Shown: positions 26,920 through 53,969 of the stretch, in pieces
Layout: each line of letters begins with the position of its first letter
Position numbering within the stretch: position 1 is the first letter of the stretch
DNA from: Oxyruncus cristatus
Lineage: Eukaryota > Chordata > Aves > Passeriformes > Cotingidae
NCBI GenBank assembly: GCA_013399855.1
Contig: VXAY01002371.1
Span: 1,210,282-1,274,281, forward strand
DNA: 64,000 bases
Direction: 5' to 3'
The notes under the pieces: model-generated
What the model saw: only the letters and a program-made list of their open reading frames with translations
What the model was told of the DNA's origin: nothing
The model's database searches: none
Made by a program: the position numbers and the translations under genes

Positions 26920-28998
26920 GAGGACGCTTGTGCTTTCGTCAGTCGAAACTGATCAGAGCGGACTTGTCCGGCTCATATCCTACAGTGGTGGTGTTGGAGA
27001 GGCTTCAGTCATCTATTCCCTTTTTGTATTTCAAAATGTGAGTTTTGCCGAGTGAATAGCACGCACCAATTTATTCGCATGTTCCTTGTTTGTGACTCGT
27101 CTCCACCTCTTCAAACTCTTAATAGAGGGTGTTCTTTTGGGGAAGAAAACGAATCCGAGGGAGCTGAGGAGAGCCAGCTGCCGAGCTGAGTAAGACCAGG
27201 AAACTGCCCTTGAGTGTCCCTGATGGAGCAGTACCTCCTCACCTGTCTAAATAGACTCAGCTGCTTAGCAACAAATAGGATCTAAAGGTTGGGCACAATG
27301 CAGCACGTTTGTGATAGTTCTTCAAGGTGAACTCAAAAGACCCTCAACATTATGTCATTCTTTAATTAATTATATCACATCCATTCTTGTTCTTCTTGCT
27401 CTTGTATTTTTACCCGTTCTTAAACTGGCAGTTTTAGTCTATCCCTTTAATGAGTGCCTGAGTTTAAAACAATCATTTCTGCATTACTTTAGCTATAAAG
27501 GCAAAGAAAGATGTTAAGGAGTTTCTAAAATTCAAAGTGCTACTGTATCACATCACTCACTTGACGAGAGCCAGAGGGATTTCCCTCCTCCTCTTTGTAT
27601 GTGGCTAATAAATGAAAAATGTGCTGTACTTCCATATCCCTCCTCCCCAACATAGAAGAATTAGGATGTATTGTAGTCTCTGCAATAACACACTGGTTTC
27701 TCCATTAGCACTTTGAGGTGTGCAATTAAAGAATGGGATTTTTTCAAAGACAATTTTCCCTCCTATCACAGATGAAAGCTGTGATATGTTGTCATTCTCT
27801 CAAGGAATAGCTTTATGATACATAATGTATGCATAATAATAATAATTAAGAATATTCCATTATTTTGATGAAAGAGGCAGCAGAGGACATAGAAAAAGCA
27901 CCAAGAAATTGAACTCCTGAACATCAAAATGTATACTTTTGAGAACAGGTTACAAACATGAGGTGACTGCCAAATACAAGAGCATCTCTGCTGTTACACT
28001 TCACCATTTTATTGTTAGACAGTAAAGCCGCTGCAGCATAGAAGAGACCTGTGGAAGAGGGGTGTGAAGTAGAAGGAAAGAAATGCGTTTGGGCAACTAG
28101 TGTTTGCATTTCATATTTGCTTAGCCAAAACAAGAATTTGATTTTCACTTATAAAAGATTCACTGTGGTTTTTATTACTCCAGCAAGTGCTCCACCATGG
28201 AAACGGATTCTGAGAAAACAGTTTCTAAAACTTAGGAATGTCACTGACTATCTACCAGTAGTTGATAATTCATTTCGGCTGTTCACAAACGCTGGAATTC
28301 TTTCTCTATTTTAAGAAGGTGTCTCTTACTTCAAGGTGTCAATGCAACCATCCACTCACATCCTGTCCCCTAGGTCAAACACACACTGTATGTTCAGTCA
28401 ACAGGGGCAAGGAAGTCTCGGCTTCTCAACTACTGGGCATAGACTGACAAACTGGAAACCTGTCACTCCTGGGCAAAGGGTACAGATGCTCCAGTGTACC
28501 TACTAGAAAAGCAAGCAAAAAAGATGCCCATTCTTTTCATATGAACATCAGGGGGACTTGGAGATTATGCTCCAAGCCAGCACCCTGTAACCCTCTTAAG
28601 ACCCAAACATCCCAAGTAAGCATTCAGAGATCACATGTAGCTGGACTACAGGTATGTAGAGACCTGGCAAAAGGGGATGACCGTGTCACGACTGAGACAG
28701 GTAAAGAATACTCAAAAGGCCATTGAATAACTTACTATAGCCATGAGATAATGCAAGTTTGTTAAGTTTACTAGCCAGGCACAGAATGAAAGAATGATTT
28801 GCGTAAACAGAATTGTGCAGTGGTCCATGTATTTAATTGAAGAATCAAAAAGAACTGACAGTCTTATAATACAAAAAAGACATTATATATATACATATAC
28901 ACACATGGAATATGTCTATATATATCTACATAGATATATATAAATCGGTAAACTTGAATAGTGCCTTTATCATGAGCATCTTAAGGCATTCAAACATT
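26920..28998. other. Intergenic region between tRNA-Gly and LATS1 3' end
   Basis: About 2 kb with no supported exon. An AT-rich imperfect microsatellite (TATATA/CATATA units) lies at about 28883-28944. Confidence 0.55.
28883..28944. repeat. Imperfect TA-rich microsatellite
   Basis: Alternating TATA, CATA and GATA units over about 60 bases, partly self-complementary. Confidence 0.75.
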
Positions 28999-28999
28999 T

Positions 29000-31900
29000 T
29001 ACTATGACATTGACCCAATTTATTATCTTTTTGCTTTGGTTGAAATAAAGCAAACAGATTAAAGGTCTGATCTGAAACACCAATGACATCTGAAACAAAA
29101 GCCTAACACTATCTTCAGTGACAGCAGCGTCATCTAAGAACGCACCCACTGCACTGCCTATTAGCTGAATAATATTAAAAGGAGTCTAAATAAATCATTC
29201 CCACTCACAGCTTTGCAACAGCAGAAGATAAGTCAGTCTCAAAGAGACTTTCTAGCCATATATTCTATAGACTTCTGTTACAAATCAAGGATAGAAAAGA
29301 TACAGCAAGAGGGCCTGCCCAAGGATAAAATGCCACTGAATATCAAATAGTATTTACAGTACAGTTATAGGATTATAGAATATTTTATAAATACAATTAA
29401 TATGTATACAAGGGCAGATAAAAGAGAAACTTGTTTTCATGCTTTACAAAGTGAAAGCAACCTGAACTAAAACTTACTGCAGAATTCCACAGCTGCTGGT
29501 TAGGAGCCTCTCTTCTTCACTGCCTGCACAAACCAATCCCCATTGTAGGTCACCAGTGAAATACCCATGTTTTAAGCAGCAGCTATGAAGAATCTCTGTA
29601 ATAGACTCTGAATCTACGTACGAAACATGAAGTTTCAAAACATGGGTAAGGCAGAGAACGTTAGAGAGTTGTGACAACATTTACGTGTAACTCATTTTCT
29701 CAGAGAACTTGGATTGTAACAAATTGTATTTTTTGCAAGGAAATATATAACACTGCAGCATCTAGGTGGCAAAATTCAAACATATATTACACCTTATAAC
29801 ACATGATGTTAGGAAATGCCAGAAGCATCTACCAAATTCTAAAGATGTGAGCTTTTCCTGTATTTGTTTAAAAAGGCAAAATAGTATTTAATATTTCAGT
29901 ACTTGCACATGTCCTTGAAAGAATCAATGATGTCCTTTAAAAAAAGCAATTGGGTTTGCTTGTATAGAACAATGGTGCTTTTAGAGGACCCTTTTTTATA
30001 ATTTTTTTAAATTTATTTTTAAATTGGTTAAAGACCAGTAATAATATTAAACACGAATAAACCATAGCACAGTGCAGGCAGAGGAGAAATATATTCACAT
30101 GAAAAGGCAACTTTAAGAGTCAATTTAATGAAGAATTGACATTACTTTCTCTGCACACTTCACAAATGGTGAGGCAAGCCTGATTAAATTACCTTTAACC
30201 AGTAATATATTATATTTTACTCTAAGACAAGTAGACCAGTTTTACTGGGATACTTACTATGAAGGAGGATAATCTTTAAAGTTTATTTACAAGAAAAGCA
30301 ATCTTTTTTACATAATATATAAAATGGAGTAGTTACGCACTGCAGCCATTTTATAATATTTAAGCTAAATGAAATGAAACTTAAAAGCTATTCTATTTTA
30401 ACAGCTGTGGAAAAGGCAGACAGAACAGGAATTGTTTTATTAAACTGCAAACTCATTTTCATTATAGAAAGTAACTAACTACTTGTTTGAGAAGACAACT
30501 TCTCATAACCACCTTCCAACAATTATAAGCACTTCACAGTGAAGAGGGGTGAACTTCCACAAACATCTTCTCTTGTGACCAAGTACGTTTAAGAAGTGCC
30601 CTCACTGCCAACCTGCTGCAGTTCAGACCTTCCTCAGTTACGCCAATATGAATCATTTATGGACCACACTAGAAATTGGATGGTTCAAATGAACACACAA
30701 GAAAGGAAACTCCGAATGCTTAAACACCACGCAGTTTTTTCACTGATCCTGTATTTAGGACGGTACTATAGACAGCTGCACTGGCACTAAGAGAGACGCT
30801 GCACTGAAGCACAGAAAGAGAACGAATGGCCAGAAATAAACAAACCAGCTTGGTGAGAAAAGTAAAGTAGTAACTGGTGTTTGCTGCAAGATCGGCTGTG
30901 AACACCAGTTTCATGATGTTTAGACAGTTGCCATGCCAGTGCAATGGCACAGGTAATAATTTAAAAAAGCAGTAATGGTTACAGGCATGTTATTAGATTA
31001 TCCATTGGAATTCAATTCCAAGGAGGAGGAAATGTTTTGAAAGACATAAAGTTTACTAAAAATAGTGCATTTTCTTTACCACTGTGTTAACTTTAGGAAA
31101 AAGAAGGAGAGAGATAAAAACATAATTCTTTCTGCCTCTCACCTCTAACTCCTGGTCTAGTCTCAGGGAAGCTGCTTAGAGGGATGCTCCTGTCCGTACT
31201 CCCAGTAACCTCAAAAGGCTCAGTACCCTCCCACCATGAGACCCAAGGGGATACCTGATCACCTGCTGCCAGAAATTATGGAAGAGTAATGCAGAAGGCA
31301 GCAGACACAGCTCTAAGTTCCTAATTCTGTTCTGAACTGGGCTGTGAAAGACAGACCATTGACACTGTACTGAGGGCTCAGATGGGCTGGTGCACAGCGC
31401 TTCTCCTTACTGTCTGTGTGACCAGGAGGAAGACTATTCCAGCCAAGTGAAACGGGTCTCCACAACAACAGCCTCAAAAGCCATAATCTTTTCCCATTAC
31501 TACCTCAAACTTATAATAAAGACACTACTCTAAAATTTATTTTTCAAACTAAAAGTTCCAACTCAAGCAGCACTGTACACACTTTACAGTTTGGCTGTAG
31601 TCAGAAAATTAAACTAGATTTCAGAAAGTGTTTTTTCTAAAGCTTCTTTTCCTATTCTATCTATAGGATAACTGGTGACAGGAGACAATCAAGTTGTTTC
31701 TGAGTGAGCAGTTCTGCTTTGAGAGTACCAGTCAAATGCTACATTGTAACTAAGGTCAAATTCAATTACTATTTAATAAAATACTAGTTTTAATGCTTTA
31801 TCATCTTACAGTCATACTATAGCCAAGACTGACACTTTCTTGTTTCAAAGCTGAGAACTAGGCCACTTAAACAGTAGCTGGAAACATTTCACCAGATAGA

Positions 31901-32457
31901 TGGCTCAGTTTTTCCAACACTGTAAATAATTAGGTTAAATACAGTGAGAGGTGAGGGTAGAGCAGCCTTTTTTTTTCCTCTTCAGAAATGTATCAGAGAG
32001 CTTTATTAGTGTAAAGTAGGTTTTATATTTGGTCAATGCATGGAAAAACTGTCATTAAAAATTCTGAAGCAGAGAACTGTTTTCTAAAATTATTCAATAT
32101 ATGTACAAATAGATATCAGGCATCATCTTGGGGGGGGGGAATCACTATTTCCTATTTTGAGTACTTAGAGTACAGAGAACCAATAACAAAATTCAAGCGG
32201 TATTTTTTTCACCTAACATCAAATCTCTTCTAAATTAAACAATTAACATCAATGGAATAAATTAATGTTTGAGAAGGATTTCCCTGTATTCTGAGGAAAC
32301 AAAATGTACAGACAGGGAAGGAGAAGACATAATTTTTTTAGTGTTTCCAAAAAAGCGTGCATGTATTTACCGTAGCAAACTTCTTTCAAGTCTCTTAAAA
32401 GAGACTTTTCAAAAGCTATAGCTGCAAAATCGATGATTTTTGATCTTTATTCCTCTA
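29000..32457 (-). other. LATS1: LATS1 3'UTR (probable)
   Basis: About 3.4 kb from the stop codon at 32458 to the AATAAA at 29019-29024. The length fits the long 3'UTR of vertebrate LATS1. Other AATAAA matches (for example near 30011, 30282 and 31535) could give shorter forms. It holds several Pumilio-type motifs (see findings) and a run of nine G at about 32131-32139. Confidence 0.6.
29019..29024 (-). terminator. Candidate distal polyadenylation signal of LATS1
   Basis: TTTATT on plus is AATAAA on minus. It was chosen as the distal end from its position, and the sequence after it has a TG-bearing stretch. The true site is not proven. Confidence 0.45.
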
Positions 32458-47331
<14,874 letters not shown>

Positions 47332-47486
47332 GAAAACATGTATATATGTAACCTCCACCAAGGACTTGCACACACCAGAATTCAAGGAAGACTGGCTGGT
47401 GTCAGAACCTGTGAAAGCAGTGGCTCTTCACTGTGAAACCTTGGTTCCTGTAGTGCTCGAGCTCGTCACAACCCAAAACTGTATTT
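47332..47486 (-). other. LATS1: LATS1 5'UTR part of first coding exon
   Basis: Between the start codon and a good acceptor (pyrimidine-rich stretch, then CTAACAG, AG at 47487-47488). The reading frame stays open upstream but holds no further ATG in frame. Confidence 0.6.
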
Positions 47487-48853
47487 CTGTTAGCAAAACA
47501 AAACAAGAAAAATCACGTTATATATACAGCAGTAAAAAAAATTCACAATGTAGCTTTGGTGGCAGTGAAACGTTCACATGTAGCACTTCCTTCACAAATA
47601 CTAAAAGCCCGCTAAGCAAATTCTTGAGGCAGTCTTTACTCAACCTAATTTACAAACTGTGTTGGGCTTTTACCAACAAACATTTTAGGTGCCTCAGGTC
47701 TGAACAGTCCTGAATTGCAAAGGGCATGGACAAAGAGGAACTCCTCTGAGTGGTGGACAAAGCTTTCAAGAGCAGATATGAACTGCTGCTGTGTTTGCTA
47801 CCCCAGCACTGCTGTTTTGCCTCCCCTTTCCGCTGTGTCCTGTCCCCATTTGTCACCTACGTTCGTTCTCTTCATCAACACCTTTATAGCCAAAAGTGCC
47901 AACTCTACTACCCATTTAGCCAGGATATGGACCAAATACTTTTGCTGTTCAGTCAAGCTCCACAAATAGATGGAGTACACCAGTAAGAGCATATAATTAC
48001 AATGATTTTATCCATTCTTCAGCAGTCACATATGTAAAAAGTAAACACTTGCCTAGCTCACCACATGCAACTTTATGATTTCTTGTACCAGCTGCCATTT
48101 AAATCTGTTTAAGGGTTCAGTTTTCTAGGGCTGTCACAGTCTCAGCTTGAGTCTCCTTGAATATGGCTTTGTCAACAGTTAAGTAATTTTAAAATTTATT
48201 TTACATAAGGGAAGATGAGAGCAAGGGAAGAAACAAAGAAAATTGAATCAAATTTTTTTACTGTAAAATTGTTTAACAATTTAAGCATCAAATTCACTGA
48301 GAGCATAGCTATGACATTTGGTAAGGGAAACAGAATTTTCTGCCAAAAGCCAAATAAAAAACGCTTGCATTTTGAAGGCACTGACTCATCAGGGAAAGAG
48401 CACCGTGTCTGCAGAGCACTCAAATCTCTGCGTTCCGGCTGGGCACTAGTTGGTACTGCAACTGCTACGGCAAAGGATAGAGCAAACAGAGTGGAACACT
48501 GAAGAAGTTACAGAGCATTTGCCTCTTCGGAGTATCATGAAATAAAACTTTTTCAGTCTCTACTGCTTCACAGAGGAAGATCAGTTACTAAGATACTGCA
48601 AAATAAAAAAAATAAATATTTTAGCACTGTCTTTTCTTCAAAGGCAACTAAAATGGTAAAGCTCAACTCTAGCTTTACTATCATGCAATGTCTAACTAGC
48701 AATATTGAAACGTTCTTATTTTGTTGTTTCTGTTTCTCAAAGTGTTAAAAATTTGCATTCCTAGTTTTCTGAAGGCCTGTTTTTGAGGATTCAGACATTT
48801 GCAAGCATCTTTTGTCTCCTAAAGAAGTACTGTGTTGATAAGTGCTTCTCATA

Positions 48854-48942
48854 TTAGACATGAATTAAACAGTCTAATTAAAATTAATTATAGACATAAA
48901 TTAATTTATTAAACATAAATTAGACATAAATTTACACAGTCT
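48854..48942. repeat. AT-rich degenerate short repeat
   Basis: AGACATAAATTA-like units recur several times, with partly inverted TTAATTA blocks. Local low-complexity expansion. Confidence 0.6.
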
Positions 48943-50844
48943 ACAAAAAAGTCACTCTTCATCCAGGTTTCACTTCAGTAATACTTGCACTGTCATAATA
49001 CAATCAATGATTCAGTGACTGAAGAAGAAAACGACAAGCTAATAGGAAGAAGAACCCGCAAATTATATAAATACACATGCAAATTGTATGAATTAAAGAC
49101 ACATGCTACTGATATATAGATAAAACCTGAAAGCTGGGAAGTAATGCATAAATGAGGACTGCAAAAAGAAACACAAGGGACACTCAATCCCATTCTCCTT
49201 TGAGAACCATTTAAGAAATAACAGAATTTCTCTTATAAAACTATCTAAATCTTAAGAGGTATAACTGCACCCACAAGCTTTCTTTGCCCTGTGATAGGTT
49301 TGAAACCCTAAAGGAGTGTAATTGGGTAATTATACTATTTTTTCATATGGACCAATAGCATGTAATTCTTCAGTGCTAACTGAATAAGGACAAGATCATC
49401 AGACATATGAGTGAATCTTAATTATTAACAGTGAAATTGTGATCCAAGTGTTAAGAAATCCAGAAATCAGCAGAAAGTACAGCATGAGCATAACTAAAAC
49501 ATAATTTGATTTTGACCACTTTCAAAATAATTTTCAAAACATGCTGTACTTGAGATCACATTGAAAATACTTTTCAAAAAATACTTTTTCCAAAGAAAAT
49601 GAAGTAAGTATATTTAGGTCATTGTATTAGTTTTGTCATGGATGTTCCTTTTCCTTCTAAGTGACCTTCTTCAAAAGAACATACATCAGATACACAAGTG
49701 CAAGGATATGTGCCACTAATGCTTTAAAGAATCACCACCTCCAGAAAAGTGAAACCTTCAGCACAAACTCATCCCAGAACATAGGACAAGAAGGCAAAAT
49801 ATCTTAAAGACTTAGTAATCTAGAATATTGTTCAAATTCAGTCAGGAGGAATGACTACTCCACCACTGGCAGCATAATCTAGGCAAAACCTCTTCGTATT
49901 GTGTCACACACACACGCCAATGAGCAATGAAAAAAAAATGTCCATACATGAGTTATGTATGCTTTTAAAAATTCCAAAGGCCTGGAATTTAAGAGAAAAC
50001 AGCTGTTTTGCACCTACATATTTTACATATTTCATCTGGTATTTCAATATTCATTTATGATTACACCCCAGATAGCTGAGACAGATGAATCTAATACTCC
50101 TGAGAGAAACCTAGGTTAAATTAACAGGACACTTAAACCATTACTCAGGAGCAGCCTTGGAAAATAAAGCTGCACTTTCACACAGTTTTAGCAGCAGCAT
50201 AGCTTCAGCAATGTATACCAGCCAGGCTACTTATCTCCCACCACTTACCACCAACAGCATAATTGCTTGTAAGGCCATATAGTGTGAACCAAGCTAAGGA
50301 ACTTAGCCAAATAAACAGTAACTTTTTTGGTGAGTTGTTTTCCTTTGGCAGCAGTGATGGGTACCAGCAGTTGATGTGCATGTGAAACTAAGTCTTAATT
50401 CTCAGAAATCAAACTAAATTGGTCCTCCAGAAAGCAAGATTTACTACAGTTCACCTTGCTCTATATATAAGCCTCAAAATTCACAAGTCACTTCCTCTTA
50501 CCAACATTTGCACACATTTTAAAGCAAGGAAGTGTTGACTGCTGAGTAAGAAATGTATTCCAATTTTGTACTTCTAACTAGCAAACACCAACTGCATTCA
50601 AGGGAACTGATGTCTATTCCCCCTCTCAGTTTTGTGTCATTAAATCATTTGTTTGTTGCAGATGTCTTTGCTGATGAAATTCTTCACTTCCCTAAAGGAG
50701 TTTAAAAAAGAATCTTTAATTTATTTTCAAAATGTGGGGATAAAGCATTTTCTTCTACAGTCAAACTGTAGGGGAAAAAAAAAACACTTTGTTTTTTTAC
50801 ACTATAATCATTAAAGATAGGTGTTCAAATGAAAACTCAGAAGC

Positions 50845-50985
50845 ATTCAAGGCCAGGTTGGATGAGGCTTGGAACAACCTGGTCTAGTGGGAGGTATCCC
50901 TGCCCACAGCAAGGGGGTTGGAACTGGATGATCTCCAAGTTCACTTTCAACCCAAACCATTTTATGCTTTGTGAACCGTTGCACA
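50845..50985 (+). mobile_element. CR1 LINE 3'-end fragment
   Basis: About 140 bases with typical CR1 tail strings: TTCAAGGCCAGGTTGGATGA, GGAACAACCTGGTCTAGTGG, TGGAACTGGATGATCT and CAACCCAAACCATT. It is antisense to LATS1 in intron 1 and 5' truncated. Confidence 0.9.
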
Positions 50986-52077
50986 CAACTGTCAGTGACC
51001 TCCAAGATTTTCTGGCGGAAAAACACACAGCTTTATAATGTAACTCTAGCATTTCTTATCTCCAAAAGTTTTGAATACAGTTTAATTACTCATATTTACA
51101 CTTAAGTACTGAATGTCACTTTGTGTCAATCTATTTTGGTACCCTCTCTCATGTACCTATTCTAATATCTTATTTTATACACAATCACAACACTTTATTG
51201 CTACGGAAAAATAGAGCAATCAAGACTTTATAAGTCATAAAATTAAGTTTGTAGGGGGCTTGGTTCAAACCTAAAAAAAAGGAAGTTGTTCTTCAGGTTA
51301 CAAGTCATTGAACTGTAACAGCAACTTGACAAAGGATGCATTTCCAATGCTAAAAGTTTCCACAGAACGAGGAGAAAACTGGACCCTGAAATAGCAGATA
51401 AACAGAACTACATACGGTCAGGGACGGCTGAGCTGGAAGTGACCAGATGAACACTAGGAACATGGTGCATGCGCTCGGCTTGTTTCATCTCTCACGCTCT
51501 GTTACCTCCTTCTACAGGATACAGCTCTTCTAAGCACACGTATTCCTGGCAGCAGCAGGAGTTACTGCAGGCGCACCTAAGAGCGATCCCTACGGCTAAC
51601 AGCACCAGGACAGCCCCTGAGGTCCAAGCTGGCCCAGGCTGGCACTGAGGCAATTCTACAGCACCGCAGGACCCAGCCTCCCAAGCACCACGGCAGGCCA
51701 GGAGGGTTTCATCGTCGGGATCGAGTATCCCGAACGTCCCTCTGGAACACCTGCGCTTCCCTCGTCCCTCCGGACCCAGGCCGTGACCCGGGGTCGCTCC
51801 AGCCACGGCCGCGTCCCGACAAGGGTCCAGGACCGCCCGGCCGGGCCGTGCCGGAGCGCGCTCGGTACCGCCCCCGTCCCGCCGCCGTCCCCCCCTCCTC
51901 CCCCGCGACACCGCGGACCGTACCTGCGCCGAGAAAGCGGCGGCAGCGCCCCGGGCGCCCGGAGCTCGGCCCCGCCCGCGCGGCCACGACCNCCTCCGCC
52001 CGCCCCTCGGCGATGCCGCAGCGCCCGCTCGGTGCCTCCGCCAGCGCCCGCCGCCGCCTCGGGCCGCTCAGTTCGGC

Positions 52078-52089
52078 GCCGCCATTTTG
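52078..52089 (-). promoter_or_regulatory. YY1-type element near LATS1 start
   Basis: Minus-strand CAAAATGGCGGC matches the AAnATGGCGGC form common just downstream of start sites in CpG promoters. The role is inferred from motif and position. Confidence 0.6.
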
Positions 52090-52184
52090 TCGGTGTCCCC
52101 GCCGCGGAGCCGCCCGGATATGGGCAGATCCCGGCCTGCCTCGCGCGGCTCCTGCCGCTCCCGGATGGAGCTGCGGCGGGTCCC

Positions 52185-52194
52185 NNNNNNNNNN
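52185..52194. other. Assembly gap (10 N)
   Basis: Ten undetermined bases inside the GC-rich LATS1 promoter; true length unknown. Confidence 0.99.
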
Positions 52195-52460
52195 GGCGGG
52201 GAGCGGCAGCGCCTGTAACCCCTGCGAGCCCGCTCGAGGCAGCCACACGCAGTACACAACACGCACCCCCGCCCTGCCGGGCTTCAGGCAATGCTTGTTG
52301 CTCCCGTGGCAGTGCCAAGCTCGATGGACAAATGCTTATGGGGGTCGGGGGGAAGCTCTGATGAGCCTCCCAATCCAGCTACCGCCCGAACGATGGACTC
52401 TTTATGGACCAACAGGAAGGAAACCCCGGCGCTTATCGCTCAAGAGTCGCATCGCGACCG

Positions 52461-52880
52461 TTTCTTTCCATTTTATCCATTTCACTTCCATCTTTTGCAT
52501 TTCAAACAAACCGAGAAGCAAAATTTAGGCTGCTCTAACGAGCTTGTTGGTAGGTCCGTACATTGCTCGATGAAGGAAGGACAGCCCTGGCACCCAGCTC
52601 CTGCAGCCAGACACAAGGAATTCGGATCAGGTAAGGTGTTCTTGCACAGCAGATCAAAGCCATTCTTGCAGATGTGAAGTAAAATACACTCTAAAGTGGT
52701 TATGGTGGAAAAATACCACATAAAACCTTGTAACTAACGTGCTGCCCAAATCCTGAGGATTCTCTCCATCCTTCAGATTGCATACCCAGGATGAGTCCAA
52801 GGAAGTTACAGTTATTTACCTTTCTCCAAAGATGAGTGCAAGCACATCTGTTTGAATTAATTTAGTAACTCAGACCACTA
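52461..52880. other. Intergenic spacer between LATS1 promoter and NUP43 3' end
   Basis: About 400 bases; I see no gene or repeat in it. LATS1 and NUP43 are head-to-tail with very little room between them. Confidence 0.55.
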
Positions 52881-53754
52881 CTCTTGTGCAAAACTTTTTA
52901 TTAAAAAGAGAAAGGGTTCTTTGTAACAAAAAGTAGGTACAACGCTTATCATAAAATTGAAATTCTCAAAGATTTCAACAGACCAGACATGAAATTTTGA
53001 CAAAGACTATGTCTCAAGTTTAGAAAGTCTTATTCTTACACCTGAAAACACAGCCAACACATCTGTCAAATATGACCTCTTAATTATAAAAACCACTTTT
53101 CAGTTGGTAAATTTACTGGTGCATTATCAGGTTTTAACATGCAGCATTCATGATAAAGCTGTATATAATTCAAAATAATGTTGCTAGAATGCTTAGATTC
53201 TTACAGAACCTTTCACATTTCATAGCTTTAACAGTTTTCCTTCCAGTTCTCATGAACTAACATTAAAAGTTATGTTCCCCTAAATATATAAAAAAACTCC
53301 TCGGCTTAAAAAAACCCCATTGTCTCTCAGGTGACATAAAAAGAATTTCAAAGAACCCCATAGTTTTGCTTTAGAAATAATACTTGAAAAATATCTTTAC
53401 GGGGAAAAATAAAAATCCAGGGTTTACCTGTTCTTCAGTTTTTATGCGCATGTGTATTATAGACATAACTTTACAGCACAGATCTTGCCCTAGTGACTAC
53501 TCTCCTGCTTATCCAAACAGGCAGCAGGGAAGAAATGGCATGTAAGCTTGCTCAGTTACCCATCCCAGAGCATGAATAGCGAGTGACAGCTGTCAGAATC
53601 TGAGGTACCTCACAATTCTTCTGCAGTACCAGGACCACACTGTAGGTCTCTCCCCCACCCGCCAGCAATAGAATAAGGAGTAGCATTAAGAATGAACCTG
53701 ACATTTCCCAGTAGGTCCAGTTGATCAATACTTCAACGGGATACTGCACTCATT
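52880..53754 (-). other. NUP43: NUP43 3'UTR (probable)
   Basis: From the stop codon to the AATAAA at 52897-52902; no mobile element or other gene seen in it. Confidence 0.6.
52897..52902 (-). terminator. Polyadenylation signal AATAAA of NUP43
   Basis: TTTATT on plus, AATAAA on minus, about 850 bases after the NUP43 stop codon. The most distal match before the LATS1 CpG island. Confidence 0.6.
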
Positions 53755-53969
53755 TCATGCAAAAAGTTGTCTGTTCACATAAATAGCCTCTGCGTCAGTA
53801 CCATATACTAGGCATGGTCCTAAAACATCTAAGCTGTTCACAGACAAAGTCTGATTTGGAATTAAGTTGGTGATTTCCATGCGGTCTTTGGTAGGATCGT
53901 TGCTTAGCCAGGCACTTACTACAGACTGATTAATGGTATTGTGGGAAAGATAGGTAGTACTTCTTCCTC
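53755..53969 (-). CDS. NUP43: NUP43 last coding exon
   Basis: [70 protein letters not shown], stop at 53755-53757. Acceptor TTTCAG. This is the last propeller blade and tail. Confidence 0.97.

Larger units (their letters stand above)
47489..51923 (-). other. LATS1 intron 1 (4.4 kb, inferred)
   Basis: Holds an AT-rich repeat cluster at about 48854-48942 (AGACATAAATTA-type units) and a CR1 tail at about 50845-50985. No other exon or RNA gene seen. Confidence 0.55.
51480..52460 (-). promoter_or_regulatory. LATS1: CpG-island promoter and probable non-coding exon 1 of LATS1
   Basis: GC- and CpG-dense sequence upstream of LATS1. A donor on the minus strand (GCGCAG|GTACGG) at 51924 is the likely 3' edge of a non-coding first exon. 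A YY1-type element sits at 52078-52089. There is an N at 51982 and a 10-N gap at 52185-52194, so the promoter is not completely resolved. The start site is inferred to lie near 52.1 kb. Confidence 0.7.

Noticed and set aside
47332..47385. N-terminal extension of LATS1 upstream of MKRSEK
   Set aside because: The frame is open, but the apparent start at 47383-47385 is TTG and no in-frame ATG exists in the stretch; the human-like ATG is preferred.
51492..52528. Long open frames on both strands in the LATS1 CpG island
   Set aside because: Same reason: overlapping GC-rich frames, some reading through N bases; this region fits a promoter and non-coding exon.
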